Shown: positions 12,301 to 23,900 of the stretch, one piece after another
Numbering within the stretch: position 1 is the first letter of the stretch
Layout: every line of letters begins with the position of its first letter
NCBI GenBank assembly: GCA_033977485.1
Contig: CM066987.1
Location: 49,417,033-49,481,032, forward strand
From: Hydrangea macrophylla
Taxonomy: Eukaryota > Streptophyta > Magnoliopsida > Cornales > Hydrangeaceae
Length of the DNA stretch: 64,000 bases
Direction of reading: 5' to 3'
Translations under genes and position numbers: made by a program
The notes under the pieces: generated by a model
The model's input: the letters and a program-made list of their open reading frames with translations, nothing else
Told to the model about the DNA's origin: nothing
Database searches by the model: none

Positions 12301-14632
12301 ATTTGTGAAGTCATAATCAGACTATTTCATAATATCTGAATAAGTTTGTTGATCATTTTGAAGGACATTTACCTCTATCGGTGCTAAATATTCTAGATCT
12401 CTATTCCTTAGTCTTCTTTGAAGCTTCACCAAATCCCATTTTACGAAGCGGGGTATATCCTGGTAGTCTGGCTTTAAGTGCTTCTCTTTGAGCTAATCTT
12501 CATCATCATTCATTAACCTAAGATATTCACATAGCCACAGCTGCAATATATAAACAATTTTGTCAATAAATTCTTAATTATGAAATTTTAGTAATTGAAA
12601 CTTAAAATTGTTATAATTTTCTTTTTGTACAATACCTGTAATAGCAGTGTGCAGCATGTCACTTTTGACGCATCTTTGTGGGATTTGCCAATAGAAGTGA
12701 ACAATTCGTCTTGTAACGCCTTACACCAGTTGTATTCACGCATAATCTCTATATCTTTAGTATAGTGAACCAAACCCCATCTAACTCGATCACCACCTGT
12801 TGGGAACAATACGGTCGAACATAGTAGAAGGCACAACAATATCACTATGTCTTCAACTGAATCACGAGACATGTCGGATATCGTTTCTCTTATTGCTTTT
12901 TTGATTCTTGATATATGGACTTCTCCATTAGCTGAGAAATATCTTGTTACAAAATCCGAAATGACTTTCTGGGAGTATGTAAGGTCAATATTCCTACACC
13001 CGTTCACGATGCCAAATATCAACGAGATATCTGATGTTTCTAGCTTGATATCTTGACCTCCAACTGAAAAGGATTTGTTACTTGCGTTACAGAGCGGAAT
13101 CATCTGCTTTGTAACCTTCTCGAACTTCCTACGATATGGCACCCGACCTGTTATGAATGCTTCAAAAATACCCCAGAATGGAGTACGTTGTAGCTCGTTG
13201 ACCTTTCCAAAAGCTACGAAGCTACACCGAAATTTTTTCCCACGTGATGGCTTTGCAGGTCTTTCCCTTTCGCTTGACCGTGCTTGACAAGATAAACATA
13301 TATTAGTTATGTGCATATTTCTTCTTAATTTGAGTGAGTAATTCCTGAATATGGAGCTAATGATTGTGCAGTTTATTTCCCCTCTTTCCCATAACTACTT
13401 GCAGAAACTTATGTAATATAATTTCAAAGAATCTAAACACCTGCAAGTGAGTAATTTTTATTATCCTATTGATAGCAAACAAGACTTTTTATATCTGAAA
13501 CACAATATGAATATATCCTACTACAGTAGGATGAACATCTCTGATACGTTGTATTAGGATAATCTTGTAGGTGCATACTGCCAGCATCCTGTTATTATTG
13601 AGCTCTTGTTTTTTTTTTTCCCTTCTCATTCCTTTATTTTTTTCTCTAATGAGAATCGGTCTATTCTGATAATAATGTAATATAAAAAGTGTTTTGAGGG
13701 GTTTGTGTGTGTAAAAAATGCATATAAATTTTGTTATTCAGGGAACCAAATGTTCTGTATGCTAGTTTTTTTTTTTTTTTGGAATCTACTCTAGTCCATA
13801 GATCGTAGAGGTGACGGTTTTATAGAATCAGTTGTTCTAATAAGTAAAGAAGTTGGAAGATGAATAAGGATGATAGCTGAATCTACACAACACATACAAT
13901 ACATCATACATGGATAATGATAAATAAGGGAAATAACTCTAATCATTCTATTAAACCAGAATAGTTGAACAATAAAATTACTCACATTTTAGGGTTATAA
14001 ATTTGGGAAATAACTCTAATCATCCTTATAAACCTGAAAATGTTTACAATGATATTACTCACATGATATTGTGGTATAATATTCTGGATATCTATATGTG
14101 CATTTGGTTATTGGTTATGTTAAATTTTCTACAAACAGACAGATTAGTAACTTTGATGGACAAATTTTGTTCTCTAATCCATATTGATTAGAAAAATTGA
14201 ATCTATATGCTTTATATGGTGGAGTTTTAAAGATACTTTGATGATTTTTAGCTCAGGTTCATCAAATCAAAAGTTATAATTTTGCAAACACTAACTACAC
14301 ATAATTTACATGAATGCATTCTTAGTAATCTACTTTTGATGGTCAAATTAGGCACCCCAATAGCTATGATGAAAAGTTCGGTAAATGTACCCGTTATATG
14401 GGCTAGAAATTTGAATGATTTTTTGAACTATGATATATCTTGCAAAATAATCCTTCAAAGTGAGTAATTTTGTAAACCCTAATTTTGCCTTAAAAGACAG
14501 CATCTTTCATCTGTTACATGAAATGGATGTCAAGAAAGATCATATCAAGTAATATGCAACCAAATATATTTTTTTAAAGTTCTTTCAGGGTATGTATTCC
14601 AAGAATTATGACTTCTCACCTTTCTTAGACAT
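9386..14632 (-). pseudogene. Ulp1-like cysteine protease (C48) gene carried by the MULE, multiple nonsense codons
   Basis: Exons that keep phase: 14632-14620 (MSKK), 13282-12636, 12540-12373, 12074-11022 and 10875 to about 10497; further pieces lie at about 10424-10331 and 10217-10130, and the protease exons at about 10018-9783 and 9706-9386. The first large exon holds the N-terminal domain usual in plant Ulp-type TE proteins (DISLIFGIVNG). The exon at 12074-11022 is coiled-coil (KTRLEQKDKEIESLRTELNK). The protease part has the catalytic His in AEHWTLAMFD and the Gln region in HQQVPGS, but the nucleophile motif reads LDYGVIICDL: the Cys of DCG is Tyr (codon 9613-9611). In-frame stops lie at 12493-12495, 11928-11930, 11616-11618, 11160-11162 and about 10576-10578. 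The family removes SUMO or SUMO-like modifiers; this copy cannot. Confidence 0.8.
13900..14480. repeat. right subterminal repeats of the MULE, inverse of the 4.9-5.6 kb array
   Basis: About 13910-14130 aligns with the reverse complement of the left array. Both contain TTACTCACATTTTA, ATAAATTTGGGAAATAA and GATATTACTCA in the same order. The segment GGGAAATAACTCTAATCAT occurs twice (about 13928 and 14009), so at least part of the tandem structure is kept. It lies inside intron 1 of the Ulp1-like pseudogene. Confidence 0.75.
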
Positions 14633-14700
14633 CTTTGAAATTTGATTCGACCCTGATAGTGTCGTTATGCCTCCTTCACCATTGTTCTTCCAAGCTTGCT

Positions 14701-15297
14701 CTGATATGGGTGACCAGAAGTTGCAGAGTTCGGTGAGTAAAATTCTATATCTCTTTCTCTCTTTTATGGTAATCGCATAATCCTTGGAGAAGATTACTGG
14801 TTTTAAATTTGAATCCCTAATTACGTGTGGTTTGATATGGGAGTAATTTAAGCAGTTTAATGACCAATTTAAAAAATATACTCTAACCGTTGTAAATTGT
14901 AAACTATTTCTACAAGTATAAATAAATAAATGACCCCAAACGCCCTACTTTTCAACAACAAATCCCAAGAAGATATTAAAGCAAAAGTCAACCAAATGAG
15001 AACAACATTCAAGCCCAACAATCAGAAAATATTCTGCAGCCCAGTTGGTAAATTAAATTCAGATAAAAAAATTATACTAAAATACATGATAATTTTAAAC
15101 TAATTGATCATCAAAGTTACAAAAATAATAATTACATAAATAATCAGAAGAAGACTAACATGTTATATACTCTTCATAGGATGTCGTCTAATTTGTAGGT
15201 TCGCCAAGATGAAAGAGAATGCTACATTTGAAGCTTTGAAATTTAAAAACAAAATCTAGTGATTCATACTGCCATTTAAAAATCACAGACAACATTC

Positions 15298-15334
<37 letters not shown>

Positions 15335-15453
15335 GGAGTTGGCAAAAGAGAGATAGATTAACACAGGTAAAAGTAGAGGAGAAGCAGCAGCAAATAAAAG
15401 AGGACCTGAAGAGTCTTAAAGAATGTTCAAAGTGTCATGATTATGAGTTTTTT
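14701..15453. other. AT-rich DNA with (GA)n
   Basis: No gene is seen. A (GA)n microsatellite covers 15300-15331. Part of this stretch may be the outer end of the MULE terminal repeat. Confidence 0.5.
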
Positions 15454-15628
15454 GGGTAAGTCTATTGTGAGAAGCTTCTCATATGAGAAGTCGGGTTTTA
15501 ACCGTTAAATGAGCATCTAGCAATAAATGCATCTCCAGATTCTTAAGAATCTTATGACTGGATGCTTATCGATCTAACGGTTAAAACTCACCTTCTCATG
15601 TGAAAAACTGCTCACTATAGACTTGCCC
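15454..15628. mobile_element. 175-bp MITE with long imperfect inverted arms
   Basis: The left arm GGGTAAGTCTATTGTGAG through TTTTAACCGTTAAAT pairs with the right arm, whose reverse complement runs GGGGCAAGTCTATAGTGAG through TTTTAACCGTTAGAT. The arms are about 65 nt with a short loop around AATGCATCTCC. No target duplication could be called. It is a foldback-type MITE that would form a strong hairpin if transcribed. Confidence 0.7.
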
Positions 15629-15886
15629 CTCTTTAATTTTTTCCTTTCTAATCATGCATGGTTATAAGTTCACGGAATATGAGGGGACAATTCCAGGTGA
15701 AATGGTTTTCATATTGCAGTGAGTTTAACGTGGATTGGATGATATGGATTTGTCAAAAAATATGAAAATGGAAAAAGGGAAAAGCTAACAAAAAAAGTGA
15801 AAAAGAAGAAGAAAATCATCGAGGTTGCCACATGGCGCGATGAAGAGTGGGAATTAGTCTCAGCTTTTATAAATGTTAATCAACAA

Positions 15887-16048
15887 CCCGTGCAAATGCA
15901 CGGGAATTTGTTTAAAATAATTCCCCATAATAAAAATATTATGGAATCTGATAGTATAAATACAAAACCCGTGCAAATGCACGGGAATTTGTTTAAAATA
16001 ATTCCCCATAATAAAAATATTATGGAATCTGATAGTATAAATACAAAA
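15887..16048. repeat. perfect 81-bp tandem duplication with internal palindrome
   Basis: 15887-15967 and 15968-16048 are identical. Each begins with CCCGTGCAAATGCACGGG, arms of 8 nt around a 2-nt loop. Because 81 is a multiple of 3 the duplication keeps an 86-codon open frame, but its composition is not protein-like and I do not call a gene. Confidence 0.9.
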
Positions 16049-16119
16049 ATACAATAATGCTACATTTTTTTAAGTTTAATCCTAGTGTATTTAATTCTCA
16101 GATGCTTTAACAGTTGTAC

Positions 16120-16124
16120 CACAT

Positions 16125-16162
<38 letters not shown>

Positions 16163-16210
16163 TGGTGAACATTTTATAGTATTGAGAATACATACCATTA
16201 TTCAAAACAA

Positions 16211-16252
<42 letters not shown>
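16120..16252. repeat. (GGTCGT)n and (AAT)n simple repeats
   Basis: A hexamer GTCGTG/GGTCGT repeat covers about 16124-16161 and an (AAT)n run covers about 16211-16252. (GA)n runs lie at about 17143-17171 and 17469-17490. I see no gene between 15630 and 17743. Confidence 0.85.
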
Positions 16253-17137
16253 TCAATATTAATATGGTTCTATATGGAACTCAAATTTTTAAATACATTA
16301 GGAAATTTTCCTTCCATTGGACCCCAATTTAAATAACCAAAAAAAAATAAAGAAGAAGAAAAGATTAAGCATTGCTTTATTAGATGCTTAAAGTCTTTCT
16401 TTCAAAAAATATAAAATAAAAAAACCACACTAACTTGTGCACATACACTTCACATATGTATTCCAATCCATAATTACCACCAATACCAAGTGCAAGCATA
16501 GTTAATGAAATTGATCTATATGATGACTTAAAACAACTAATTGAAGAAAAGGCCAGGAAAACCCAAAAAAATGAGATTGAACCGAACAGAATGCCATGTT
16601 TTCCCTCTTTCTCAAAACTATTGCTACTGTGTAAAGATTTGGAGGACTGAATATTGTATAGTCCTACTTCATTCCTATATTTTTAAAATATAAATGTAGT
16701 AAACCAACTTATACAACATCATTCCATGGAAAAAAAATGTAAATATGAGAATCATAACTTACGGCCAATACTTACCAATAGAAAAGGCAAACTCGTTATC
16801 GCTTATCCTCCAATCCGAGAAAAAGAAACTCATTTCGATTACAAAATCACCCAGAGTTGATGCACAAAGAAAAAGCAGAGAGAGAAGGATGAGGAATTGT
16901 GAGAAGCATCGCTTTGTAGATTTAGACTGATTAAGACTTTAAGAGACATTTTCCTAAAAATTGATTGACATATTCTTAAACTTTATCTAAATTGTTATCT
17001 CTCCATTCTTGCAATTAGAACAAAATGCACAGAGTAAGGAAGATGGAGAAGTGAGAGAAAGGAAAAAAAAAATTAGACAGAGAATGAGGGGGTGGCATTA
17101 TGTTCATTGTGTGTATTATATGTATATACAAGATGTA

Positions 17138-17175
<38 letters not shown>

Positions 17176-17748
17176 CGTATAACGTGTGTATTATATATGT
17201 GTGTATTTAAGAGAGATTATGAGAGAGTTGCGAATAGGAAGATGAAATGTCTCACAGAGGAAGAGAAAAGAAGTCTTTGAAGTTGGTTGGTCTCTTCTTT
17301 ATTGGATATATGTCAATGTGCATATGTTATTATATTAATATGTATTTATGAGAGAGTAAGAGAGAGAAAAAGAGACAATTAAGAGAGAGAAACATAGAGG
17401 ACACAAATACGTAATCCTTGGTAAATAGGAAGATGAAAAACCTCACAGAGGAAGAGAAATAGTAAAATGAGAGAGAGAGAGAGAGAGAGAATGAAAAGAA
17501 GGGAAAAAAGAAGTAGAGAGAGAATATAAGAGATTTGGGCTTAGTGAAGCAAAAATTGCCACATAGGAATTTTTTACTGTGGAGAGAAAACTGATGTGGA
17601 CAGCCTCAATTGAAGGCGTTTGCTTCAGCATTTATATATGTATAGGATTTATTACACATATAATATTGATGATGGGTTTCATTTTTAATTTGAGTGTCAT
17701 GACGTGTATTTTATGCGGAGGTTTTGTATAGATGGCTATTGTGTGGAG

Positions 17749-19258
17749 TGTTGGGTTTTTGCCCTCAAACCATTACTTTATGTATGAGACATTGACATTT
17801 TAATATATGGATATCAGGTTTACATTTCATTATGTATGTTTCTTTCATGAGATGATTGTTAATCCTTAAGTGTCATAGTAAGTAATTCGTGTGTGTATGA
17901 GATACATACAAGTGAGATATGAATTACTATTCTTTGATACTTAGAACAATGTCACAGTGGATGATGAGATTGGATACCTCATCAGGTCTACACTGTAGCA
18001 TAATTAACTACCATTGGATGGAGTGATTAATCTCAATCACTAGAGTGTAGCTCTTAGTTGATATGCTAGTGCTTATAGTGCATTGACGGACCTGAGTTTC
18101 CTATTGACGCTCAAGGCTGTCAACAGTCAATAGGAACTCATAACTTGTATAAGGTACGTGTTCTCAATCTTGAGACGATTAAGAACACAGACTGTGGATA
18201 TGACTGCTTTGACTTACCAATCAGTGAGGTCTATAGAAGATCAACACCTGGGTATCTTGGGTATGTCATGTTCATAGGGTTGTGAACATATATTGTCAAG
18301 ATAGAATCTACCCTCTGATTCAGAGTAAGCATTCCCTTGAGAATGTCACCAAGTCGATTACTGAGTACTGCAGTCTTGTTGATAAGAGTTATCAACATGT
18401 TTGGTAATCATGAGAGGTGAATGGGACTCAAGGAATACAAGAAGCAATCATGATTCAGGTTGACAGTAACTGTTATCCGACTACCTGAATATGATTACGA
18501 ATGCTGACGGTAGAGGGACATTAGTACACCATACAAGTCTAGTTATCGCTTCAGATATGTTCTTTTGCGTTGGAGTTCAGTTATCATTTTATAGTGGAAT
18601 AAACGTTAACTGACCAGTTAGTTAGTTTGCTGATCAAAGAGTTTGATCACGGTGATTAACAAACTGGTCTGAGCCAACAATAAAGAGCCTAGGAGGTCCC
18701 ACTCTTAGCTCCGCCAGGATACTTGGAAAGACACTTGAGGAAGCTGTCAAGGCAGGTTCGATCGATTGAAGCTAGTTCGATCGATCGAAGTCATGGCAGG
18801 TTCGATCGATCGAGGATGGTTTGATCGATCGAAGATGATTCGATCGATCGAAGTCCTTTGATCGATTGAAGGTTAGGTCAGTTCTGGGAATCTATAAATA
18901 GGGTAGCTGCGTTCTGGAAAGGTTGTTCGTCGTTTTGGACGTCTATAGCTGCAGAAACTGTTTTATAGCCCCAAAACCTTCTCATTCCTCTCTATTAGAG
19001 ATCCCACCGTCTCTAGTCTCTCCGGGAAGCATCCGTAGGAGACATAAGGGTGAAGACAACCTAGTAGAGGCTGCTGCATCACCAAGGAGGAAGAAAATCA
19101 GAATTGGGTTCAAGACACTAAGGTATAACTCTTGTCCCCTCTGTATGTACGCATCTATGGAATTGACGAGTAGTAGATCTTGGGCTACCAAATAAGTTTT
19201 ATAACTAGATTATTTCCGCTGCGCGTTTAAAAATTAATTTAAACCTATTTTTCCATCA
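17749..19258 (+). repeat. 5' LTR of the Copia element (1510 bp)
   Basis: It starts TGTTGGG and ends CCATCA. The U3 region holds six copies of TTCGATCGATCGAA or one-base variants at 18757, 18776, 18801, 18820, 18839 and 18858, mostly 19 bp apart. They end about 20 bp before the TATA box (TATAAATA, 18893-18900). Transcription probably starts near 18925. Their place just upstream of TATA suggests regulatory use. Confidence 0.95.
18893..18900 (+). promoter_or_regulatory. TATA box of the Copia 5' LTR
   Basis: TATAAATA follows the palindrome array. The same box is at 26136-26143 in the 3' LTR, where it could drive read-out into the flank at 26.5 kb. Confidence 0.7.
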
Positions 19259-20955
19259 ATTGGTATCAAAGCCACGCTCGTTTGGATCTATAGATGCGTT
19301 TTGGAACACTAGTTTTGATTTGCATGTTAATTTTAGAACTGTTTACGAAACTGCATTATCACAGATCTATTTCTGCAGTGTTATCGCAGCAGTATACAAA
19401 TCTGTGATTGCATTGGATGCAAGATGGATTCGATCGATCGAAGTAGTCTCGATCGATCGAACATCTTCTGTTCTCAAGCGATCGAACAAGTTTCGATCGA
19501 TCGAACTTTGGTTTGTACGATCGATTGAATAGGGTTCGATCGATCGATCGATCGAGAATGATTTTCTGTCCAGTTGATTTTTTCACAGTTTTGAATGTTT
19601 TAAAAATTATTTACTTTAGTTTCAAATTATTCTGTGAAATTTTTTTCAAACTTTTCTGTGAAATTAAAACTTCAATCGATTGAACATTGTTCAATCGATC
19701 GAAGGTTCGATCGATCGAACGTTTTTCGATCGATCGAAGTGTGACAGAGAGATAAGGTGCAGTTTTAAGTTCTAAAAAAAGTACGTAAAGAGTTTACGCT
19801 CTATGTGAATCAATTAGGGGTTCCAATAGATATATATGTTTGTTATATATGCATGGATGTATGTACGACTAACCCTTTTGCAGCAAGCTTAGTCGCTATC
19901 TCCCATGGCACCAAGGCTTTTAAATTTTTGAGATTGGTGCATATTGTAATTTAAGTTTGGTTTGGTTTTAAGACATATGTAAAGGGCGCTGCGACTTCAA
20001 TCCTACGAAAAGGAAAGTCGCACCGGTTTCCCTAACCTTTTATTTTGTTGTTATTTCTATTTCAAGATAAATTGTAAGCTTCGAAAGAAGCATAGGACAA
20101 ATGTAATAGAATTAGAAAATCCATGAAGATGGAGCAAGGAGCCGTTGTCCATAAAGATGGAGCTGAAGGCGATCAAACCAAAAGGAGGTTCTATGGACAT
20201 AGAGCCATGGGAGATAGAGGCATCATTTGGATGTCTTTATTTTCAATTTTAGTTTTTTGTTTTATGTGCTTGGTTTGTGATTGGCGTTTTACATTGTTAC
20301 TGCTTGCATGCACGTAAAACATGTTTTCTAAAATAAAATTCAAAAACCGTTTTAACGCATTAGTAAACATTGGATGTTTATGGGTAATGTGTAAAAACAT
20401 TTTCTAAAAAGCAAAATCCTTAATTTCTAAATCTAGTGGGAGAGGGTCTTATTAATAAACACCCACGATCTTCCATTAACAGTTCACTGTAAGATGAGTG
20501 GTGCATTCTGTGTCACCTCGCCAGGGGTGATCATTCCATACGGAGGGTGCATTACTCATTGGTTACTAGATGTGAACTTCTTTAGATAGGATCAATCAGA
20601 CGTGTTAGAGGGTGACCACCATACGGAGGCGCTACTTGAGACGGTTGTGATTGGATCTTAGTTAATGGTACACACTAGCTAAGCTATGGATAAGGGATCC
20701 CACACGGGGCATTATTCAGAAACTTAGAGATCGAAAAGGTTCGGGAGTCATAACTTGTTTTGCAAGAGTTGCATAGCGGACAAGTCATGATTAATCGAAA
20801 GATCGAACATTGACCACCACACGGAGGCTTTATTTTTTCCTTTCGATATTCCGGCGACTTTGTTTTAAAATAAGAGTTTTAAGGATTCTTTTATTTCAAA
20901 CTGTCAAATTCTGATATCCATATTTATTTTGTTTGTTTGATTTTCAGTAATCAAA
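19259..20955 (+). other. Copia leader: primer-binding site, second palindrome cluster, untranslated region
   Basis: The primer-binding site is at 19261-19273. At 19427-19560 and 19675-19740 about ten further CGATCGATCG-type palindromes occur, related to those in U3, including an extended CGATCGATCGATCGATCG run near 19540. 20100-20950 holds no long frame before the gag ATG at 20956. The leader is long and may carry packaging or translation signals. Confidence 0.8.
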
Positions 20956-23900
20956 ATGTCTGGATCTGCATTTAGTCCACTTGCCACCATACTCACTCAA
21001 AACAAGTTAACTGGAAATAACTACACTGAATGGAAATGTAACCTTGACATCGTATTAACTGTGAAGGATAACATATATGTCCTCACCCCAAGCCCTGAAG
21101 AACCCGCGGCAGACCTGAAGAACCCGCGGCAAATGCTTCGGCAGCTGCCAGACACGAGTTCGATAAATGGAAGAAGTCGAATGGAATGGCTCGTTGCTAT
21201 ATTCTGGCCTCAATGGCTGGTGTGTTGCAACACCAATTCCAATCGAATGATTCTGCCAGTGACATTATCACATCCCTGAAAAAGATGTTTGGGGAGCATG
21301 GCAGGCCTTCAGACAGGTAGCCATGCAAAAGATAATGAGTGCAAAGATGTCGGAAGGGACTCCAGTCAAAGAACCTGTTTTAAAAATGATTGGTTATTTA
21401 AACGAGCTGGAGACCCTAGGTGCCAACATCGATGCACAGACCCAAGTTGATATGATCCTCAATTTGTTGTCGCCTTCATTCGCTCAATTTAAACTTAACT
21501 ATAATATGAATCAAATGAATTTTTCAATGAGCGAATTGATGAGTTCTCTTTTGGCAGCGGAAGGGGTGATCAAACCTGGGGTCAACGTTTTGAACGTTGA
21601 GAAAAGCTCTTCCTCTTCCCGATCTACACCGAAAGGAAAGAAAGGGAAGAAGAAGGCTGGCACTGTTGGTTCAAGTGTTGGACCGGTCCCTAAGATTGCA
21701 AAATCTAAGGGAAAAGGTAAGGGCAAAGGGAAGGTGGGTGGCCAAGGCAAAGGAAAGTGTTTCCAATGCGGTGAGAAAGGCCACTGGAAGAGGAACTGTC
21801 CAGAATTCTTAGCTATAAGAGTTCAAGGTATGATTGAATCACATGTGATTGAAGTAAGTTTTGTAACAGATACTTCAAACACTTGGTGCATTGATTCTAG
21901 TGCGACTAACCATATCTGTAATTCATTGCAGGGGTTCAGATCAACCAGTAGGTGCAGTGATGGGGAAATCGTACTTACTCTAGGTTCTAGCGCAACCGTT
22001 TCTGCGGTTGCTATAGGAGTCGTAGTTTTAGAATTTCTAGACAATAAAGTTTTGATTTTATCAGATGTACTTTACGTCCCTTCAATGAGACGTAATTTAA
22101 TTTCAGTTTCTAATTTATCGAATAATGGTTATTCTTTTCATTTTGGAACTGAAGTTGTGATTAAAAAAAATAGTTCTTTTATATGTTCTGGTGTTAAATC
22201 AAATGGTTTGTATGTGATTACTCCCAATATTTCTAAAGATTCTTGCATGGAACTTAATAACTCAGTGGTAACTGTACCATCTAAAAGAAAGAGACCTTCC
22301 ACTAATCCAACAAAGCTTTGGCATATGAGGCTTGGTCATATCAATCTAAATAGGATTGGTAGACTAGTCAAAGAAGGGGTCTTAGGCGATTTGGTTCTCA
22401 AACCGATGGAAGTCTGCGAGTCTTATTTAGAGGGTAAGATGACTAAAAGGCCCTTTCTTGCAAAGGGCAATAGAACCAATGCATTGTTGGAATTAGTTCA
22501 TACTGATGTGTGTGGACCAATAAATATTAGAGCAAGGGGTGGTTATGAGTATTTCATAACATTTACTAATGACCACTCTAGGTATGGATATGTGTACCTA
22601 ATGCAGCACAAGTCTGAAGCCTTTGAAAAGTTCAAAGAGTTCAGGGCTGAAGTGGAGAAGCAATTGGGCACACATATCAAGGCCATTTGATCTGATCGAG
22701 GTGGCGAGTACCTCTCTAATGAGTTTATTGATCACCTCGTACAGAATGGGATTCTGTCACAGTTGACTGCACCTGGTACGCCTCAGCAGAACGGTGTAGC
22801 GGAGAGAAGGAATCGGACTCTTTTAGACATGACTAGGTCAATGATGAGTTATTCTGAGTTGCCTTTATTCCTTTGGGGTTATGCTTTGGAAACCGCTGCA
22901 TACATACTAAATCTAGTACCAAGCAAATCTGTTCCAAAGACACCACGGGAGATGTGGATTGGGCGCAAGCCTTCTTTGCCACATCTCCGGATATGGGGGT
23001 GTCCGGCACATGTGCTGAAAGGAAAGATGAGCAAATTGGATTCTAGATCGGAAGTATGTTACTTTGTGGGGTATCCAAAGGGTACTTATGGATGGTATTT
23101 TTATGATTCAAGGGAACAGAAAGTGTTTGTTAGTACAAATGTTGTTTTCTTAGAGGATGATTATATCATGAACTATAAACCTAAGGGAAGGATAGATATT
23201 AGAGAGATAGAAGGAGAGCCCTCAGTCCAACCCGTAGTTAATAACGATGTAAATCAAGAAAACACCTTTTCTTCACCTATTTCTGCACCGGTACCTCGTC
23301 GTAGTGGGATGATTATCAACCAGCCTAGCAGATACATGTTCATAGGAGAAGTTTTTGAAGCTGTCTCCATAGAATCTGAATCTGATCCTGCCACATACTA
23401 AGAGGCAATGGTTGATGTTGATTCAGCTCATTGGGTTAAAGCTATGAAGGCTGAATTGGAATCTATGGATTCTAATCAGGTCTGGGATCTTGTAGAACTT
23501 CCAGCCAATATTAAACCCATTGGCTTCAAGTGGGTCTATAAGAGGAAAAGAGGATCTGATGGAAAGGTTGAGACCTTTAAGGCAAGGCTTGTAGCGAAAG
23601 GTTATACTCAGAGGGAGGGCATTGACTATGAGGAAACCTTCTTGCCGGTGGCCATGTTCAAGTCCATCAGGATACTCTTATCCGTTGCTGCATGCCTAGA
23701 TTATGAGATCTGGCAGATGGACGTCAAGACTGCATTCTTGAATGGCAATCTTGAGGAGGACATCTATATGCAACAACCAGAAGGGTTTATAGCTGGTCGG
23801 AAAGGTAACTTGGTATGCAAGTTGCAAAAGTCCATTTATGGGCTTAAGCAGGCATCTAGGAGTTGGAACATCCGATTTGACCAAGCGGTCAAGTCGTTTG

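Larger units (their letters stand above)
4678..14700. mobile_element. Mutator-like element with transposase and Ulp1-like gene, decayed (ends approximate)
   Basis: Two convergent TE genes, a MULE transposase (+) and a C48/Ulp1-like protease gene (-), are enclosed by related repeats in inverse orientation. The left side has a tandem array of about 190-bp units (4855-5575). The right side (about 13920-14130) has reverse-complement copies sharing TTACTCACATTTTA, AAATTTGGGAAATAA and GATATTACTCA. This matches the known plant class of MULEs that carry Ulp1-like genes (Kaonashi-type elements of Arabidopsis, CUMULE of melon). The outermost ends and the 9-bp target duplication were not found by eye. 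Both genes are broken, so the copy cannot act alone. Confidence 0.75.

Noticed and set aside
15797..16057. 86-codon open frame spanning the 81-bp duplication
   Set aside because: Length comes from the duplication of a multiple of 3; no protein-like composition or gene context.
18923..19195. 90-codon frame inside each Copia LTR (also 26166-26438)
   Set aside because: It lies in the R/U5 part of the LTR, has no domain, and its shadow on the other strand is as long.
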